This document shows, in pieces, positions 25,825 to 35,992 of a stretch of DNA of 64,000 bases. The position numbers and the translations under genes were made by a program. Below the pieces are notes generated by a model. That model saw only the letters and a program-made list of their open reading frames with translations. It searched no databases and was not told where the DNA came from. Position 1 is the first letter of the stretch; the number at the start of each line of letters is the position of its first letter. The stretch is from Micrococcales bacterium (GTDB taxonomy: Bacteria > Actinomycetota > Actinomycetes > Actinomycetales > Dermatophilaceae): the NCBI GenBank assembly GCA_021287075.1, contig JAJTBD010000002.1, positions 124,001-188,000 of the forward strand. The letters are read 5' to 3'.

Positions 25825-26571
25825 TCAGACGTCGTCGCCGGGGTCGGGGAACTCGACCGGCCAGCCCTTCTTGGCCAGTCGCGCGCGCACGCGGTGGACG
25901 TCGCTCGGCGAGGCGTCGACGGCGGTGAACTCGCTGATGGCAGCCGCGATGTCGTCGGGGCCGGCCGGGCTGACGCCCTCGCGGCGCAGGGCCTTGGCGA
26001 CCTTCTTGACCTCCGACTTGGTCAGGCGCCGCTGGAGGATCGCCAGCAGCGGGACGTAGTCGTTCTCGGGCACGCCCTGGGGGTAGCCCTCGCGCAGCCA
26101 GGCCACGATCCGCCCGAGGATGGTGCCCTCGGCGGGGGGCTCGTCGCTGTCATCCTCGGCGGCATCGCCCGAGACCGCGGCCGGAGCCTGCGGGGGCTCC
26201 GGGTCGCCGGGGCGCCCGGCCCGCGGATAGGGGGCCGGCCCGTCGGTCAGGCCGTACTCCTTGCGCAGCTCGCCAGCAAGCGGCCAGCCGCCCTGGACCA
26301 GGCGCACGGTCACGCGGCGCACGTCGTCCTCGGAGGCATGCTCGTGGACCCGCGTGCGGATCATCTCGCGGATCTGGAGGCCGGTGATGCGCTGCCCCTG
26401 CTCGGCCTGGAGCGCGAGGTCGTCAACGATCGAGTCGATCTCGGTGGGGGTCAGGCTGCGGTGCAGGATGCCGAGCACGGCGACGTAGTCGTCCTGGGGG
26501 ATGCCCTCGGGATAGCCGCCGCGCAGCCAGTGCAGCGCGCGGGTGACGAAGTGGACGCCGGGTGTATCCAT
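25825..26571 (-). CDS. Tandem DUF3349 protein
   Basis: A 248-residue protein with two copies of the actinobacterial DUF3349 helical domain. Copy 1 is residues about 5-100 (HWLRGGYPEGIPQDDYVAVL...), copy 2 about 150-245 (AWLREGYPQGVPENDYVPLL...). The 50-residue acidic/proline-rich linker between them is probably flexible. Most family members have one domain of about 100 residues, so this is an internal duplication or fusion. Function unknown; no catalytic motif seen. Confidence 0.75.
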   Translation of the reverse strand: MDTPGVHFVTRALHWLRGGYPEGIPQDDYVAVLGILHRSLTPTEIDSIVDDLALQAEQGQRITGLQIREMIRTRVHEHASEDDVRRVTVRLVQGGWPLAGELRKEYGLTDGPAPYPRAGRPGDPEPPQAPAAVSGDAAEDDSDEPPAEGTILGRIVAWLREGYPQGVPENDYVPLLAILQRRLTKSEVKKVAKALRREGVSPAGPDDIAAAISEFTAVDASPSDVHRVRARLAKKGWPVEFPDPGDDV

Positions 26572-26600
26572 GGTGCGCTCCTGGTGGAAGTGCTGGTGGT

Positions 26601-26620
26601 CTCGACGGTATGCCGTCGAG
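26601..26620 (-). terminator. Small hairpin with GTATGCCG at its apex
   Basis: CTCGACGG-TATG-CCGTCGAG forms an 8-bp stem with a TATG loop, downstream of the small membrane protein gene and upstream of the DUF3349 gene on the same strand. Confidence 0.6.
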
Positions 26621-26665
26621 GTGTGCGATGGGGTCCGGGCGCCTGCTTGGCCCGGGGCCGGTCGG

Positions 26666-26965
26666 TCAGTGCTTGTCGACGATGACCGGGACGATGTGCT
26701 CGAAGCTCACGGCCTTGCCGAAGCCCGACGCGACGACGATGGCGATGCCGAGGCCGATGCCGCCGAGCACGACCGCGAAGCAGAGGGCCGCGAGCAGTTT
26801 GCCCACGGGGTGGGGCTGCTCGTGGCTGACCTCGGCGTCGCCGCCGACGCCATAGGCCAGGGCGCGGATCCCGAGGGCGAAGACCGCGGGCAGTCCGGCC
26901 CCGAGGATGAGACCGGCGAGGAGGACCTTGCCGGCGCCTTCGAGGGCGAGGGGGAGGTTGTTCAT
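26666..26965 (-). CDS. Small membrane protein next to the phosphate transporter
   Basis: A 99-residue protein with two hydrophobic segments (about residues 13-37 and 55-80) joined by an acidic/His-containing loop. It starts 12 bases after the pit stop, so the two are very likely cotranscribed. No family is recognised with certainty. Small two-helix proteins beside PiT transporters may assist assembly or regulation, but that is a guess from position. Confidence 0.65.
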   Translation of the reverse strand: MNNLPLALEGAGKVLLAGLILGAGLPAVFALGIRALAYGVGGDAEVSHEQPHPVGKLLAALCFAVVLGGIGLGIAIVVASGFGKAVSFEHIVPVIVDKH

Positions 26966-26977
26966 GGCTGCTCCTCG

Positions 26978-28195
26978 TCAGTGGCCGGTGGCGGCCGTGG
27001 TCGGGGCGGAGGCGCCGGAGTCGTCCCACTCGGCGTTGACATTGCTGTGGTCGACCGGGGCGCGCCGCGAGCGCAGCCACATCCAGCCGGCGAGGGCGCA
27101 CAGGAGCGCGAAGACGACGACGGCGCCGAGCAGGCCGCCCAGCAGGTTGGCGATGAACCACATGAGGGCGCCGACCAGGCCCGCGCTCGGCAGGGTGATC
27201 AGCCAGGCCACGACCATGCGGGCAAAGACGCCCCACCGCACCTCGGCGCCCTTGCCGACGCCCGAGCCGAGGATCGAGCCGGTCGCGACGTGCGTGGTCG
27301 AGAGCGCGAAGCCCAGGTGGCTGCTGGCCAGGATGGTCGCCGCGCTCGATGACTCGGCGGCCATGCCCTGCGGGGAGTTGATCTCGACCAGTCCCTTGCC
27401 CAGGGTGCGGATGATGCGCCAGCCGCCGAGGTAGGTGCCCAGGGCGATGGCGATGGCGCAGGCGACCTTGACCCAGAAGGGGATGTTCTCGGTGTCGCTC
27501 CAGTGGCCGGAGGCGATCAGGGCCAGCGTGATCACGCCCATGGTCTTCTGCGCGTCGTTGGTGCCGTGGGCGAGCGAGACGAGCGAGGCCGAGCCGATCT
27601 GCCCCCAGCGGAAGCCGTTCTCCTTGTATCGCTCGGCGACACCGGCGGTGATCCGGTAAATCAGCCAGGTGCCGACGGCGGCGATGACGATGGCGATCAC
27701 GGGTGACATCAGCGCCGGCAGGATCACCTTGCCCACCACGCCGTCGAGCTTGGTGCCGTCGCCGGTCCACTTGACGCCGTCCATCCCCAGGCCCGCCAGC
27801 GCGGCGCCGACGAGGCCGCCGAAGAGCGCGTGCGAGCTGGACGAGGGCAGTCCGAGCAGCCAGGTGAGCAGGTTCCAGACGATCCCGCCGCAGAGCCCGG
27901 CCAGGACGATGATCAGCAGCTCCCGCCCGCCGTTGGCGAGGAACTCGGGACGCGGAGCCCCCGACTTGTCCTGGATCTTGATGACGGCGTTGGTCACCGT
28001 CAGGGCCACCTCGACCGAGAGGAAGGCCCCCACCAGGTTGAGGACGGCCGAGAGGGCGACGGCGGTCTTGGGCTTGAGCGCGCCGGTCGCGATGGACGTG
28101 GCCATCGCATTGCCGGTGTCGTGGAAGCCATTGGTGAAGTCGAACGCCAGTGCGGTGATGATGACCAGCGTGAGGATGATGAGTGCGGTGCTCAC
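26978..28195 (-). CDS. pit: Inorganic phosphate transporter, PiT family
   Basis: A 405-residue membrane transporter of the PiT family, a low-affinity phosphate (metal-phosphate):H+ symporter. The duplicated signatures are visible: FDFTNGFHDTGNAMATSIAT at residues 18-37 and SLVSLAHGTNDAQKTMGVIT near residue 205. LPSSSSHALFGG and LSTTHVATGSILG are the paired loops of the inverted repeats. A hydrophilic 30-residue C-terminus follows the last helix. Confidence 0.92.
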   Translation of the reverse strand: MSTALIILTLVIITALAFDFTNGFHDTGNAMATSIATGALKPKTAVALSAVLNLVGAFLSVEVALTVTNAVIKIQDKSGAPRPEFLANGGRELLIIVLAGLCGGIVWNLLTWLLGLPSSSSHALFGGLVGAALAGLGMDGVKWTGDGTKLDGVVGKVILPALMSPVIAIVIAAVGTWLIYRITAGVAERYKENGFRWGQIGSASLVSLAHGTNDAQKTMGVITLALIASGHWSDTENIPFWVKVACAIAIALGTYLGGWRIIRTLGKGLVEINSPQGMAAESSSAATILASSHLGFALSTTHVATGSILGSGVGKGAEVRWGVFARMVVAWLITLPSAGLVGALMWFIANLLGGLLGAVVVFALLCALAGWMWLRSRRAPVDHSNVNAEWDDSGASAPTTAATGH

Positions 28196-28313
28196 CCGGC
28201 CAGTGTGGGGCTAGGACGGCGCGAACGCCAACCTTCGTGGAAGCGTTTGCATCCTGTTCACCATCGCGGGTCGGCCCCGGGCTGGCAACTCGCGGCGAGG
28301 CCGGTGACGCGGC

Positions 28314-29932
28314 TCACTCGATGACCGTCAGGTCCCAGTGGCTGACCTCGTTGAAGTAGCGGGTCGGATAGGAGTACCAGTAAGGGCCGCCCTGGCTCGC
28401 CGCGACCCGGCCGACATAGGCGCTCACGCCGCTGGTCATCGCCAGGTCGATCTTGTAGCCGGTCCAGTGGCTGTAGGTCCCCGTCGCGTGGCCGGTCTCC
28501 GTCCCACCCGTCACGGTGATGGGACAACCGGAGTCCCTGACCCGCAGGGCCTGGCGGATAGTGGCGGTCCGGATCGTGTCCAGGGCCGTGCACGAGGCGC
28601 TGTAGCGGCTCGAGCAGGCGCCTGACGAGGCCACCGGGATCCCCTTGTAGGCCAGCACCCCCCGCGCCTGGGCATCGGTCAGCCGGACGCTGTCGGCCGG
28701 CAGCACCCGGCGCAGGGTGATGGCCGGGCTGTAGGCCGCCCACCCGTGGTGTTGGGTGAGGTAGCGCACTCGGAAGGTGTAGGACGCCAGGGTGTTGGTG
28801 CCCAGGGAGGTGTGCCAATAGTAGTTGCGGTCGGTGCCTGTGGTGGCGCTGCCCACGTCGTGCCAGGCGCCTGAGTAGTAGCGCTGGACGGTCACGGTGC
28901 GGCCCGCGACGCCGGGTCGCACCGAACCCCACAGCGACATCCGCGCGGCCGTGGAGGCGTAGGTCCCCGTGGCACGGATGAACGCCGCGCGCGGCGCGAC
29001 CGTGCGGGAGATGATCCGTGACCGCAGCGATGTGGTCACGGTGGGGGAGCCGCCTGTCGTGGCCATCCAGCGGCAGCCGCCGCCCGAGGTCACCGGTGGG
29101 GGACTGACCGACCACGTGCCTGTCGTGGTGGTGCGTGCGTCCCGGACCCGCGCCCACGCGCCGTTGTTGTAGGAGTAGTAGAGCGAGACGAGGGTGCCGG
29201 CCGGCAGCCCGGTGGAGGTCCCATTGACCGCCCAGTAGCCGTGGTCCTCGGCGAACGCGCTGGACGAGACGCAGGTCCCCGAGCAGCTGACCGCCCCGAT
29301 CGCCAGAGCCTGGGTGGCACCCGTCGTCGCCGTGCTCGCGCTGGCGACAGATGTGTCGGCGCTGGCGACAGATGTGTCGGCGCTGGCGGTGGTCGAGGCG
29401 GCAGCATCGGGCTGGGCGGCGAGGGCCGTTGTCCCCGTGCTGGTCTCGGCTGCCGTGCGCAGGGCGGTGGAGGGCGCGTCCGGCTCGGTCGCGGGCGCGG
29501 GGGGACGCGCGGGCTGTGTGGGCGTCGCCGCGCACTCGGCGGCGGTGGCGATGTGGGGCCGGCCATAGACCATCGTCGCGCTGAAGGTGGCCAGCACGAG
29601 TCCGGACCGGGCCGTCACGGTCGCGACCCAGTCGCCGGAGCCGACCGCTCGGGAGCCGCTGCGGGGAAAGTCACGGTGGCCCCCGTGGCCGTGTTGACCA
29701 GCCTGAACGTCGCGTGCGCGGGCAGGTCGGTCACCGTATACGTCGCGGTCCCGTCGCACTCGGGGTCGGACGCCCTCGCCTGGAGGGTGTCCAACTGGAT
29801 CACCTCGGGGCCGGCCCGGCCGTTGTCGGCGGCGGCGGGGGCGGCGCCCAGTCCCAGCCCCGCGACGGTGAGCAGGGTGGCGGCGGCGAGCGCCTGGCGC
29901 AGGGACGACGTCGTTGTCGTGGCAGTGGTCAT
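28314..29932 (-). pseudogene. Secreted M15-type D,D-peptidase-like protein, frameshifted
   Basis: The product is read in two frames. From the ATG at 29932, a signal peptide (LRQALAAATLLTVAGLGLGA, then APAAA) and a short beta domain run until the frame breaks at the GGGG tract 29663-29666. One extra base there would join it to the long frame ending at 28314. That frame carries a Ser/Thr/Ala linker, two beta-sandwich repeats (YYSYNNGAWARVRD and RYYSGAWHDVGSATTG types) and a C-terminal zinc-peptidase-like domain. The latter shows TYSHWTGYKIDLAM and SHWDLTVIE, the His/Asp/His set of M15 peptidases. The result is either a pseudogene, a phase-variable gene or a sequencing error; coding quality is otherwise good. 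Confidence 0.65.
29341..29382. repeat. 21-bp tandem duplication in the linker
   Basis: Two identical 21-bp units (29341-29361, 29362-29382) encode a repeated seven-residue Ala/Ser/Asp/Thr/Val block in the peptidase linker. Confidence 0.85.
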
Positions 29933-30123
29933 GGGCGCAGTCGGGTCGGGGACAGGGGCAGGCGGGTCCTGGCAGGACCACGCGGTGCGACGGACGCTAC
30001 TCCCGTTCGGATGCTCCTTTCCGGCAAACGTGTGCCTTTTCATGTATGCGGGGTCGCGCGCTTGGAGTGCCGGTGTGGGCTGGCGCCTCCCAGTGCAGTG
30101 GTCGCTGTGCCAGCATGTGCGCC

Positions 30124-30588
30124 ATGGCCGACCACGACTGGACCACCCCCGAGGGACTCGCCGCGATCCGGGACGCGCTCGCATCGACGATCGAGGGCTG
30201 GCGCGAGCCCGTGGCCTTCGGCGTGGGCCTGACGCCGGCCTCCAGCTCGGCCGAGCTGGAGTTCCCCCACGTCAACGTCGCAGGGTCCCGGGCCGGTCTG
30301 TCCGCGGTGGTCCTGGCCAAGGCGGTTGGCCACCCGGGTGGGTCGGCCACCTATCCGGTCACGGCCGCTCAGCTGCAGGCTGCCATCGATGCCCTTGCCC
30401 CTGCCGAGGCGTGCGCTGGTGTCCGCCACCCCAACCTGGCGGCGTGGCGCACCGCGCTCGCCGAGCTCGAGGGCAACCCTGCGCGCGCGGCATACGCCGT
30501 CTTTGTCGGCGATCTCGATGACGCTGTGGTCGACGAGGCCGACGCCGCCTTCCGGGCGACTTTCGAGGGGCATGCGCCCGAGCTGTGA
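30124..30588 (+). CDS. Conserved hypothetical protein, about 154 residues
   Basis: A 154-residue soluble protein starting at the ATG at 30124; earlier open frame is outside. It is acidic and Ala-rich with no signal or membrane segment. Segments such as FGVGLTPASSSAELEFPHVN and YAVFVGDLDDAVVDEADAAF suggest an alpha/beta fold, but I do not recognise a family. It stands alone between the secreted peptidase gene, which diverges from it, and groEL. Confidence 0.6.
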   Translation: MADHDWTTPEGLAAIRDALASTIEGWREPVAFGVGLTPASSSAELEFPHVNVAGSRAGLSAVVLAKAVGHPGGSATYPVTAAQLQAAIDALAPAEACAGVRHPNLAAWRTALAELEGNPARAAYAVFVGDLDDAVVDEADAAFRATFEGHAPEL

Positions 30589-30602
30589 CGACGGGGCGGG
30601 CG

Positions 30603-30629
30603 TTTGCACTCTCGGGGTGAGAGTGCCAA
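30603..30629. promoter_or_regulatory. CIRCE element 1 (HrcA operator)
   Basis: TTTGCACTC-N9-GAGTGCCAA differs from the consensus TTAGCACTC-N9-GAGTGCTAA at one base in each arm. Confidence 0.85.
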
Positions 30630-30637
30630 TAATGGCG

Positions 30638-30664
30638 TTAGCACTCGCCCAGTCCGAGTGACAA
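30638..30664. promoter_or_regulatory. CIRCE element 2 (HrcA operator)
   Basis: TTAGCACTC-N9-GAGTGACAA has a perfect left arm and two changes in the right arm. It starts eight bases after element 1. Confidence 0.85.
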
Positions 30665-30707
30665 TCCTGGCCGGTCCGGTGAGGTGGGGTATGCCGCGGT
30701 GACGTGA

Positions 30708-32408
<1,701 letters not shown>

Positions 32409-32451
32409 GCCCAGACGCCTCGCCGCCAGTCCCCTTGCGGGACTAGGCCTG

Positions 32452-32507
32452 AGAGCACGGCAGTGGCCGGTCACCCCTCCTGGGGTGGCCGGCCACTGCC
32501 GTGCTCT
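32452..32507. terminator. 26-bp hairpin between groEL and the WXG100 gene
   Basis: Arms 32452-32477 and 32482-32507 pair over 26 bp with one G-T wobble and a TCCT loop. It lies between convergent genes. Confidence 0.9.
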
Positions 32508-32534
32508 GCGGAGCCCGCTGCGAGATGCCGTGAC

Positions 32535-32825
32535 TCAGGAGAACATCCGCTCGGTCGCCGACTCGACCTCGGCGTACTGCGTGCCGGCGGTGCCGAGGGC
32601 AGTGCCGATCGAGTCGAGGGAGGACTTGACCTGCCGCTGGGTGCCCTGCCACTCGACGACGAGCGCCTGGAAGCGGTCGGACGCGGTGCCGCGCCAGGCG
32701 TCCTGCAGTGCGGTGAGCCGGGACATCATCGCCGCCACCTGCGTCTCGATGTCGCTGGCGATGCGGGCGATGTCACCGGAAGCCGCGTGGATGCGCTCGG
32801 TGTCGACCTGGAACTGGTGTGCCAT
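32535..32825 (-). CDS. WXG100 (ESAT-6-like) protein
   Basis: A 96-residue all-helical protein with a Trp-x-Gly turn (ALQDAWRGTAS) near residue 45 separating two long helices. This is the WXG100 pattern of small type VII secretion substrates. The C-terminus has no obvious YxxxD/E export signal beyond TQYAEVESATERMF, where Tyr and Glu are spaced suitably (YAEVE). No EccC or EccD gene is in the window. It lies 14 bases downstream of the DUF2339 gene. Confidence 0.88.
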   Translation of the reverse strand: MAHQFQVDTERIHAASGDIARIASDIETQVAAMMSRLTALQDAWRGTASDRFQALVVEWQGTQRQVKSSLDSIGTALGTAGTQYAEVESATERMFS

Positions 32826-32839
32826 TGGGATCCTCCCCT

Positions 32840-34885
32840 TCAGGATGTCGACGGGCCGGTCGGCCGATCCCCATCAACGCTAGGCGGATTCGACAGATCC
32901 CCATTGTGGTTATCCACAGCCGGGCTCCCGGCGTGCGGCTGGGGCTGGCTGCCCTGGTCCTCTAGTGCCTTGGCGTAGCCCACGCCGATGGCCAGCAGCA
33001 GGATGCCGCCGCCGATGAAGGCCAGCACCCGCCACATGCCCTCCAGCGCGCTGAGGTCAAAGAGGATGAGCTTGCCGACCGCGGCAAAGGCCAGCACCAG
33101 TCCCAGCGTCTGCCAGACCCGGGCGCCGCGGGTCAGGCCGTGGCGCAGCAGCACGGCCGCCGCCACCAGCCACAGGATCGTGGCGAGGGCGTGCCCGGCG
33201 ACGAAGCCCGGGTCCGGCCCAGCCACAGCCCGCCCGATCGCGACCCCGAGGCTGACGACCATCCCGGTGGCCGTGGCGAGCCCGGCTACCACCGAGGGAA
33301 GCGCCACCGGCAGCTCATCGCGCACCTGCCAGACCCGGCGGGCGGAGACCGCCAGGACGAGGACCACGACCAGGGCAAGCAGCGCGTCGAGGGCGGTGTG
33401 CAGGTTGAGCGTGCTGCGCGCCTCATCCGGGGAGGCGGTCATCGTCAGCAGCCAGACCAGCCATGGGCTGGCGCACAGCGCCACTGCGGCGCCGACCGCG
33501 CTGGGGAGCCGCTGGCGCATCCAGAGGCCGACCGCGGCATACCCCAGGGCGAGCGCGAGGAGCACGGTGGTGGAGCTGTCGCTGTCGGTGAGGCGCACAC
33601 CCGCGATGGCCAGTGCTGGCGCGCTCAGGGCGACGAGTGCGGCTCGGACGCGAGCGGGCAGGAGAGCGGACTTGGCCGCGGCCAGCGCCAGGCCCAGGAG
33701 GGCGAGGCCGGTGACCAGTCCGGTGACCGCTCCCGCGGTTTTGTTGTCGCGGACGGCTGCGGTCAGGATCGGAAGCGCGCTGGCAGCCACGAGGAGGGCA
33801 GCCACCGCAGCGACCGGCCCGCGAGCGGACCTGCTCTGGCGCGGATCGCTTTCTGCCAGAGCGGATCCCACGACTGTCGTCACCAGCAGCGCGACGGCCA
33901 TGACGTGATAGCGCGCGAGCGGGTCGACGATGATGCCGGCAGTGGCCGCGGCGGTGGAGGGCAGGATGCGGGCGGCCTGGAGGGCCGGCCAGCCGCGGCC
34001 GAGCTGGGCGGGCAGTGATCCGACGGCGAGGACGGTGAGGAAGGCGGGGGCCAGCCAGCCGAGGCCGGACAGGGCCGGCGCCAGTGCTGCCGAGCCGAGC
34101 ACGGTGATCACCCCGAGCAGCTCGCTGTCCCACCGGCGGGCGATGACCAGGCCGGTGGCGGTCACCAGGCCGGCCAGCGCAAGCCCGGCGATGTCGGGCA
34201 GCCACCCATAGATGGCGGTCGCGCCCACGATGTCGAGGTATGCCGCGGCGTAGCCGGTCGCGGCCACGGCCACGGCGCCGATGTGGTTGCCGGTGCGCGC
34301 GCGCAGGACATGTGCGCCGGCGACGAGCGCGACCGCGAGGACCGCCCCGGAGGCGACCCGAGGGATCGGTCCGAACAGGCCATTGCGGATGGCGATCGCC
34401 AGCAGCATCGCGACGCCGATCAGGGTGATGGCGGCGCCGACCACGCCGATGACCCGCACCAGGAGGGTGCCGGAACCGGCCCGCTGTGTCGGTGCGGGTG
34501 CCGGTGCGGGGGCCCCCATGGTCTGGCCGGGCGCGACCGGGGGCGCTGCCGGGTGCGGGAGCTGTCGGGTCGCTCCGGCCGGCGCTGTCGTCGCGGCCGG
34601 AGCGGCAGGTCGTGTCGGGGGCGGCGGTGGTGCCTGACCCCATACGGGCGCCGACCGGGGCGCGGGAACCCGGGACTGTGGCGCCGGCTGCACAGGTGCC
34701 GGCTGCACAGGTGCCGACCGCGCGGCTGCCGGCTGCGGAGTCGGAGTGGGCGTGCCCGCCCTGCTCGGCTCGACCCCCAGGTCCTGGCGCAGCCGCGCCA
34801 GCCCGTTGCCGACGGAGTAGAGGTGCTCCATCGCGGTCGCGAACTCGGCCTCGAGGGCCTGCACGGTCTGCTGGTGGCTCGTCAT
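32840..34885 (-). CDS. DUF2339 multi-pass membrane protein
   Basis: A 681-residue protein. Residues 1-35 form a helical, coiled-coil-like start (QTVQALEAEFATAMEHLYSV). Residues 40-135 are Pro/Ala/Gln-rich low complexity with repeated APVQPAP. About 20 hydrophobic helices follow, with the DUF2339 ending LILFDLSALEGMWRVLAFIG. The start is the ATG at 34885. DUF2339 proteins are large membrane proteins of unknown function. It is cotranscribed with the WXG100 gene, so a link to the envelope or secretion is possible but unproven. Confidence 0.75.
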   Translation of the reverse strand: MTSHQQTVQALEAEFATAMEHLYSVGNGLARLRQDLGVEPSRAGTPTPTPQPAAARSAPVQPAPVQPAPQSRVPAPRSAPVWGQAPPPPPTRPAAPAATTAPAGATRQLPHPAAPPVAPGQTMGAPAPAPAPTQRAGSGTLLVRVIGVVGAAITLIGVAMLLAIAIRNGLFGPIPRVASGAVLAVALVAGAHVLRARTGNHIGAVAVAATGYAAAYLDIVGATAIYGWLPDIAGLALAGLVTATGLVIARRWDSELLGVITVLGSAALAPALSGLGWLAPAFLTVLAVGSLPAQLGRGWPALQAARILPSTAAATAGIIVDPLARYHVMAVALLVTTVVGSALAESDPRQSRSARGPVAAVAALLVAASALPILTAAVRDNKTAGAVTGLVTGLALLGLALAAAKSALLPARVRAALVALSAPALAIAGVRLTDSDSSTTVLLALALGYAAVGLWMRQRLPSAVGAAVALCASPWLVWLLTMTASPDEARSTLNLHTALDALLALVVVLVLAVSARRVWQVRDELPVALPSVVAGLATATGMVVSLGVAIGRAVAGPDPGFVAGHALATILWLVAAAVLLRHGLTRGARVWQTLGLVLAFAAVGKLILFDLSALEGMWRVLAFIGGGILLLAIGVGYAKALEDQGSQPQPHAGSPAVDNHNGDLSNPPSVDGDRPTGPSTS

Positions 34886-35002
34886 GCCATCAGTCTTCCG
34901 CGGCGGCGCGCCCCCGCGCATGGGTGTGGCTACTCACGCAGGGCGGACCTGCCCGGCCCCGCACGGGCCCGGCTCATCCGCGGGCGCCGGCCGCACGGAC
35001 GC

Positions 35003-35812
35003 TCACTCCCGCAGCGAGGCCATCTTCTTGGCGATGAACTCGGTCGCCTGGCGCGGTGCCGTCCGGACGAACCTGTCGAGCATCGCGGCGTCCTTGCCGA
35101 CCAGCACGCGGTATCGGGCCTTGATGATCGCGTCCTCGATGATCTGCCGGGCCGCGTCCTGCGGCTCGGTCATCGGGAACTTCGAGTCCTCGGCCGTCCT
35201 GTCGCCGCCCGGTGTGGACACCCCCGAGTTGCCGGTGATGTTGGTGTTGATGGCGCCCGGATAGACGAGGCTGACGTGCACATTGCTCCCACGCATCTCG
35301 GCATACAGGCCCTCGGTGAGGAGCTTGACCGCGGCCTTGGACGCGCCATAGACCGTCTGGCCGGGCACCGGCAGGAAGCCGCCCATCGAGGCGACGTTGA
35401 CGACCGAGGCCTCGGGCCGGGCGGTCAGCTCGGGCAGGAAGGCCTTGAGGACGGCGACCGTGCCCCAGAAGTTGACTTCGATGACCTTCTCCATGTCGGC
35501 GAACTCCAGCTCCACGAAGGGCACGAAGCGCTGGATGATGCCGGCGACGTTGACCACCCCGTCGACCTGGCCGTGCTCCGCCAGGACGGCGGCGGGCAGG
35601 GCGGCCACGGCCTCGCGGTCGGTGATGTCGGCGGTGTGGAGCGAGAGACCGGCGCCGCCGTCCGGCGCGAGGTCGCGGGTCTGCTCCAGGGCCTCGGTGC
35701 GCAGGTCGACTGCGGCGACCCGAGCGCCCCGGGCCAGCAGGCCGAGGGTGACCTCGCGGCCCATGCCATCGCCCCCACCGGTGACGACGAAGACCTTGCC
35801 CTGCACGTCCAT
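35003..35812 (-). CDS. SDR-family oxidoreductase
   Basis: A 269-residue classical short-chain dehydrogenase. The cofactor site is TGGGDGMGREVTLGLL, AVDLRT marks the second strand, NVAGIIQ replaces the usual NNAG, and the catalytic Ser/Tyr/Lys are in VNVASMGGFLPVPGQTVYGAS with the following Lys. The start is the ATG at 35812 behind AAGGGAG. The C-terminal 60 residues (DAAMLDRFVRTAPRQATEF) resemble SDRs acting on lipid or steroid-like substrates. Its upstream region carries two copies of a palindromic repeat that may be operators. Confidence 0.8.
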   Translation of the reverse strand: MDVQGKVFVVTGGGDGMGREVTLGLLARGARVAAVDLRTEALEQTRDLAPDGGAGLSLHTADITDREAVAALPAAVLAEHGQVDGVVNVAGIIQRFVPFVELEFADMEKVIEVNFWGTVAVLKAFLPELTARPEASVVNVASMGGFLPVPGQTVYGASKAAVKLLTEGLYAEMRGSNVHVSLVYPGAINTNITGNSGVSTPGGDRTAEDSKFPMTEPQDAARQIIEDAIIKARYRVLVGKDAAMLDRFVRTAPRQATEFIAKKMASLRE

Positions 35813-35890
35813 CTCATGCTCCCTTGCGCTGGCCGGACACTCCCATCCTCGACGATCCGGCCGACCTACATGGCCCATTCCCACCAGGCA

Positions 35891-35923
35891 CTTTGGCCCA
35901 GTTGGGCAAGAACGCCCTGGGGG
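35891..35923. repeat. Direct repeat A with GCCCAGTTGGGC core
   Basis: A stretch of about 33 bp upstream of the SDR gene contains the near-palindrome GCCCA-GT-TGGGC. It recurs at 35945-35978. The starts are 54 bp apart, about five helical turns. Confidence 0.7.
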
Positions 35924-35944
35924 TTTGCGGTGGCGGGGCGGGCG

Positions 35945-35978
35945 CTTTTGCCCAGTTGGGCGAAATCGCCCCCGGGGG
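35945..35978. repeat. Direct repeat B with GCCCAGTTGGGC core
   Basis: Second copy of the repeat at 35891-35923, sharing the core, the flanking AAATCGCC/AAGAACGCC segment and the G-run. It directly abuts the GTATGCCG copy at 35979. Confidence 0.7.
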
Positions 35979-35992
35979 GTATGCCGTGCGGG

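Noticed and set aside
29933..30123. Additional gene between the M15-type peptidase and the 154-residue protein
   Set aside because: Open frames here are short and extend from neighbours; the stretch looks like a divergent promoter region, with no clear boxes.
35979..35986. GTATGCCG motif as a KOPS or Chi sequence
   Set aside because: Copies are balanced on both strands, whereas those signals are strongly skewed along the replication arm.
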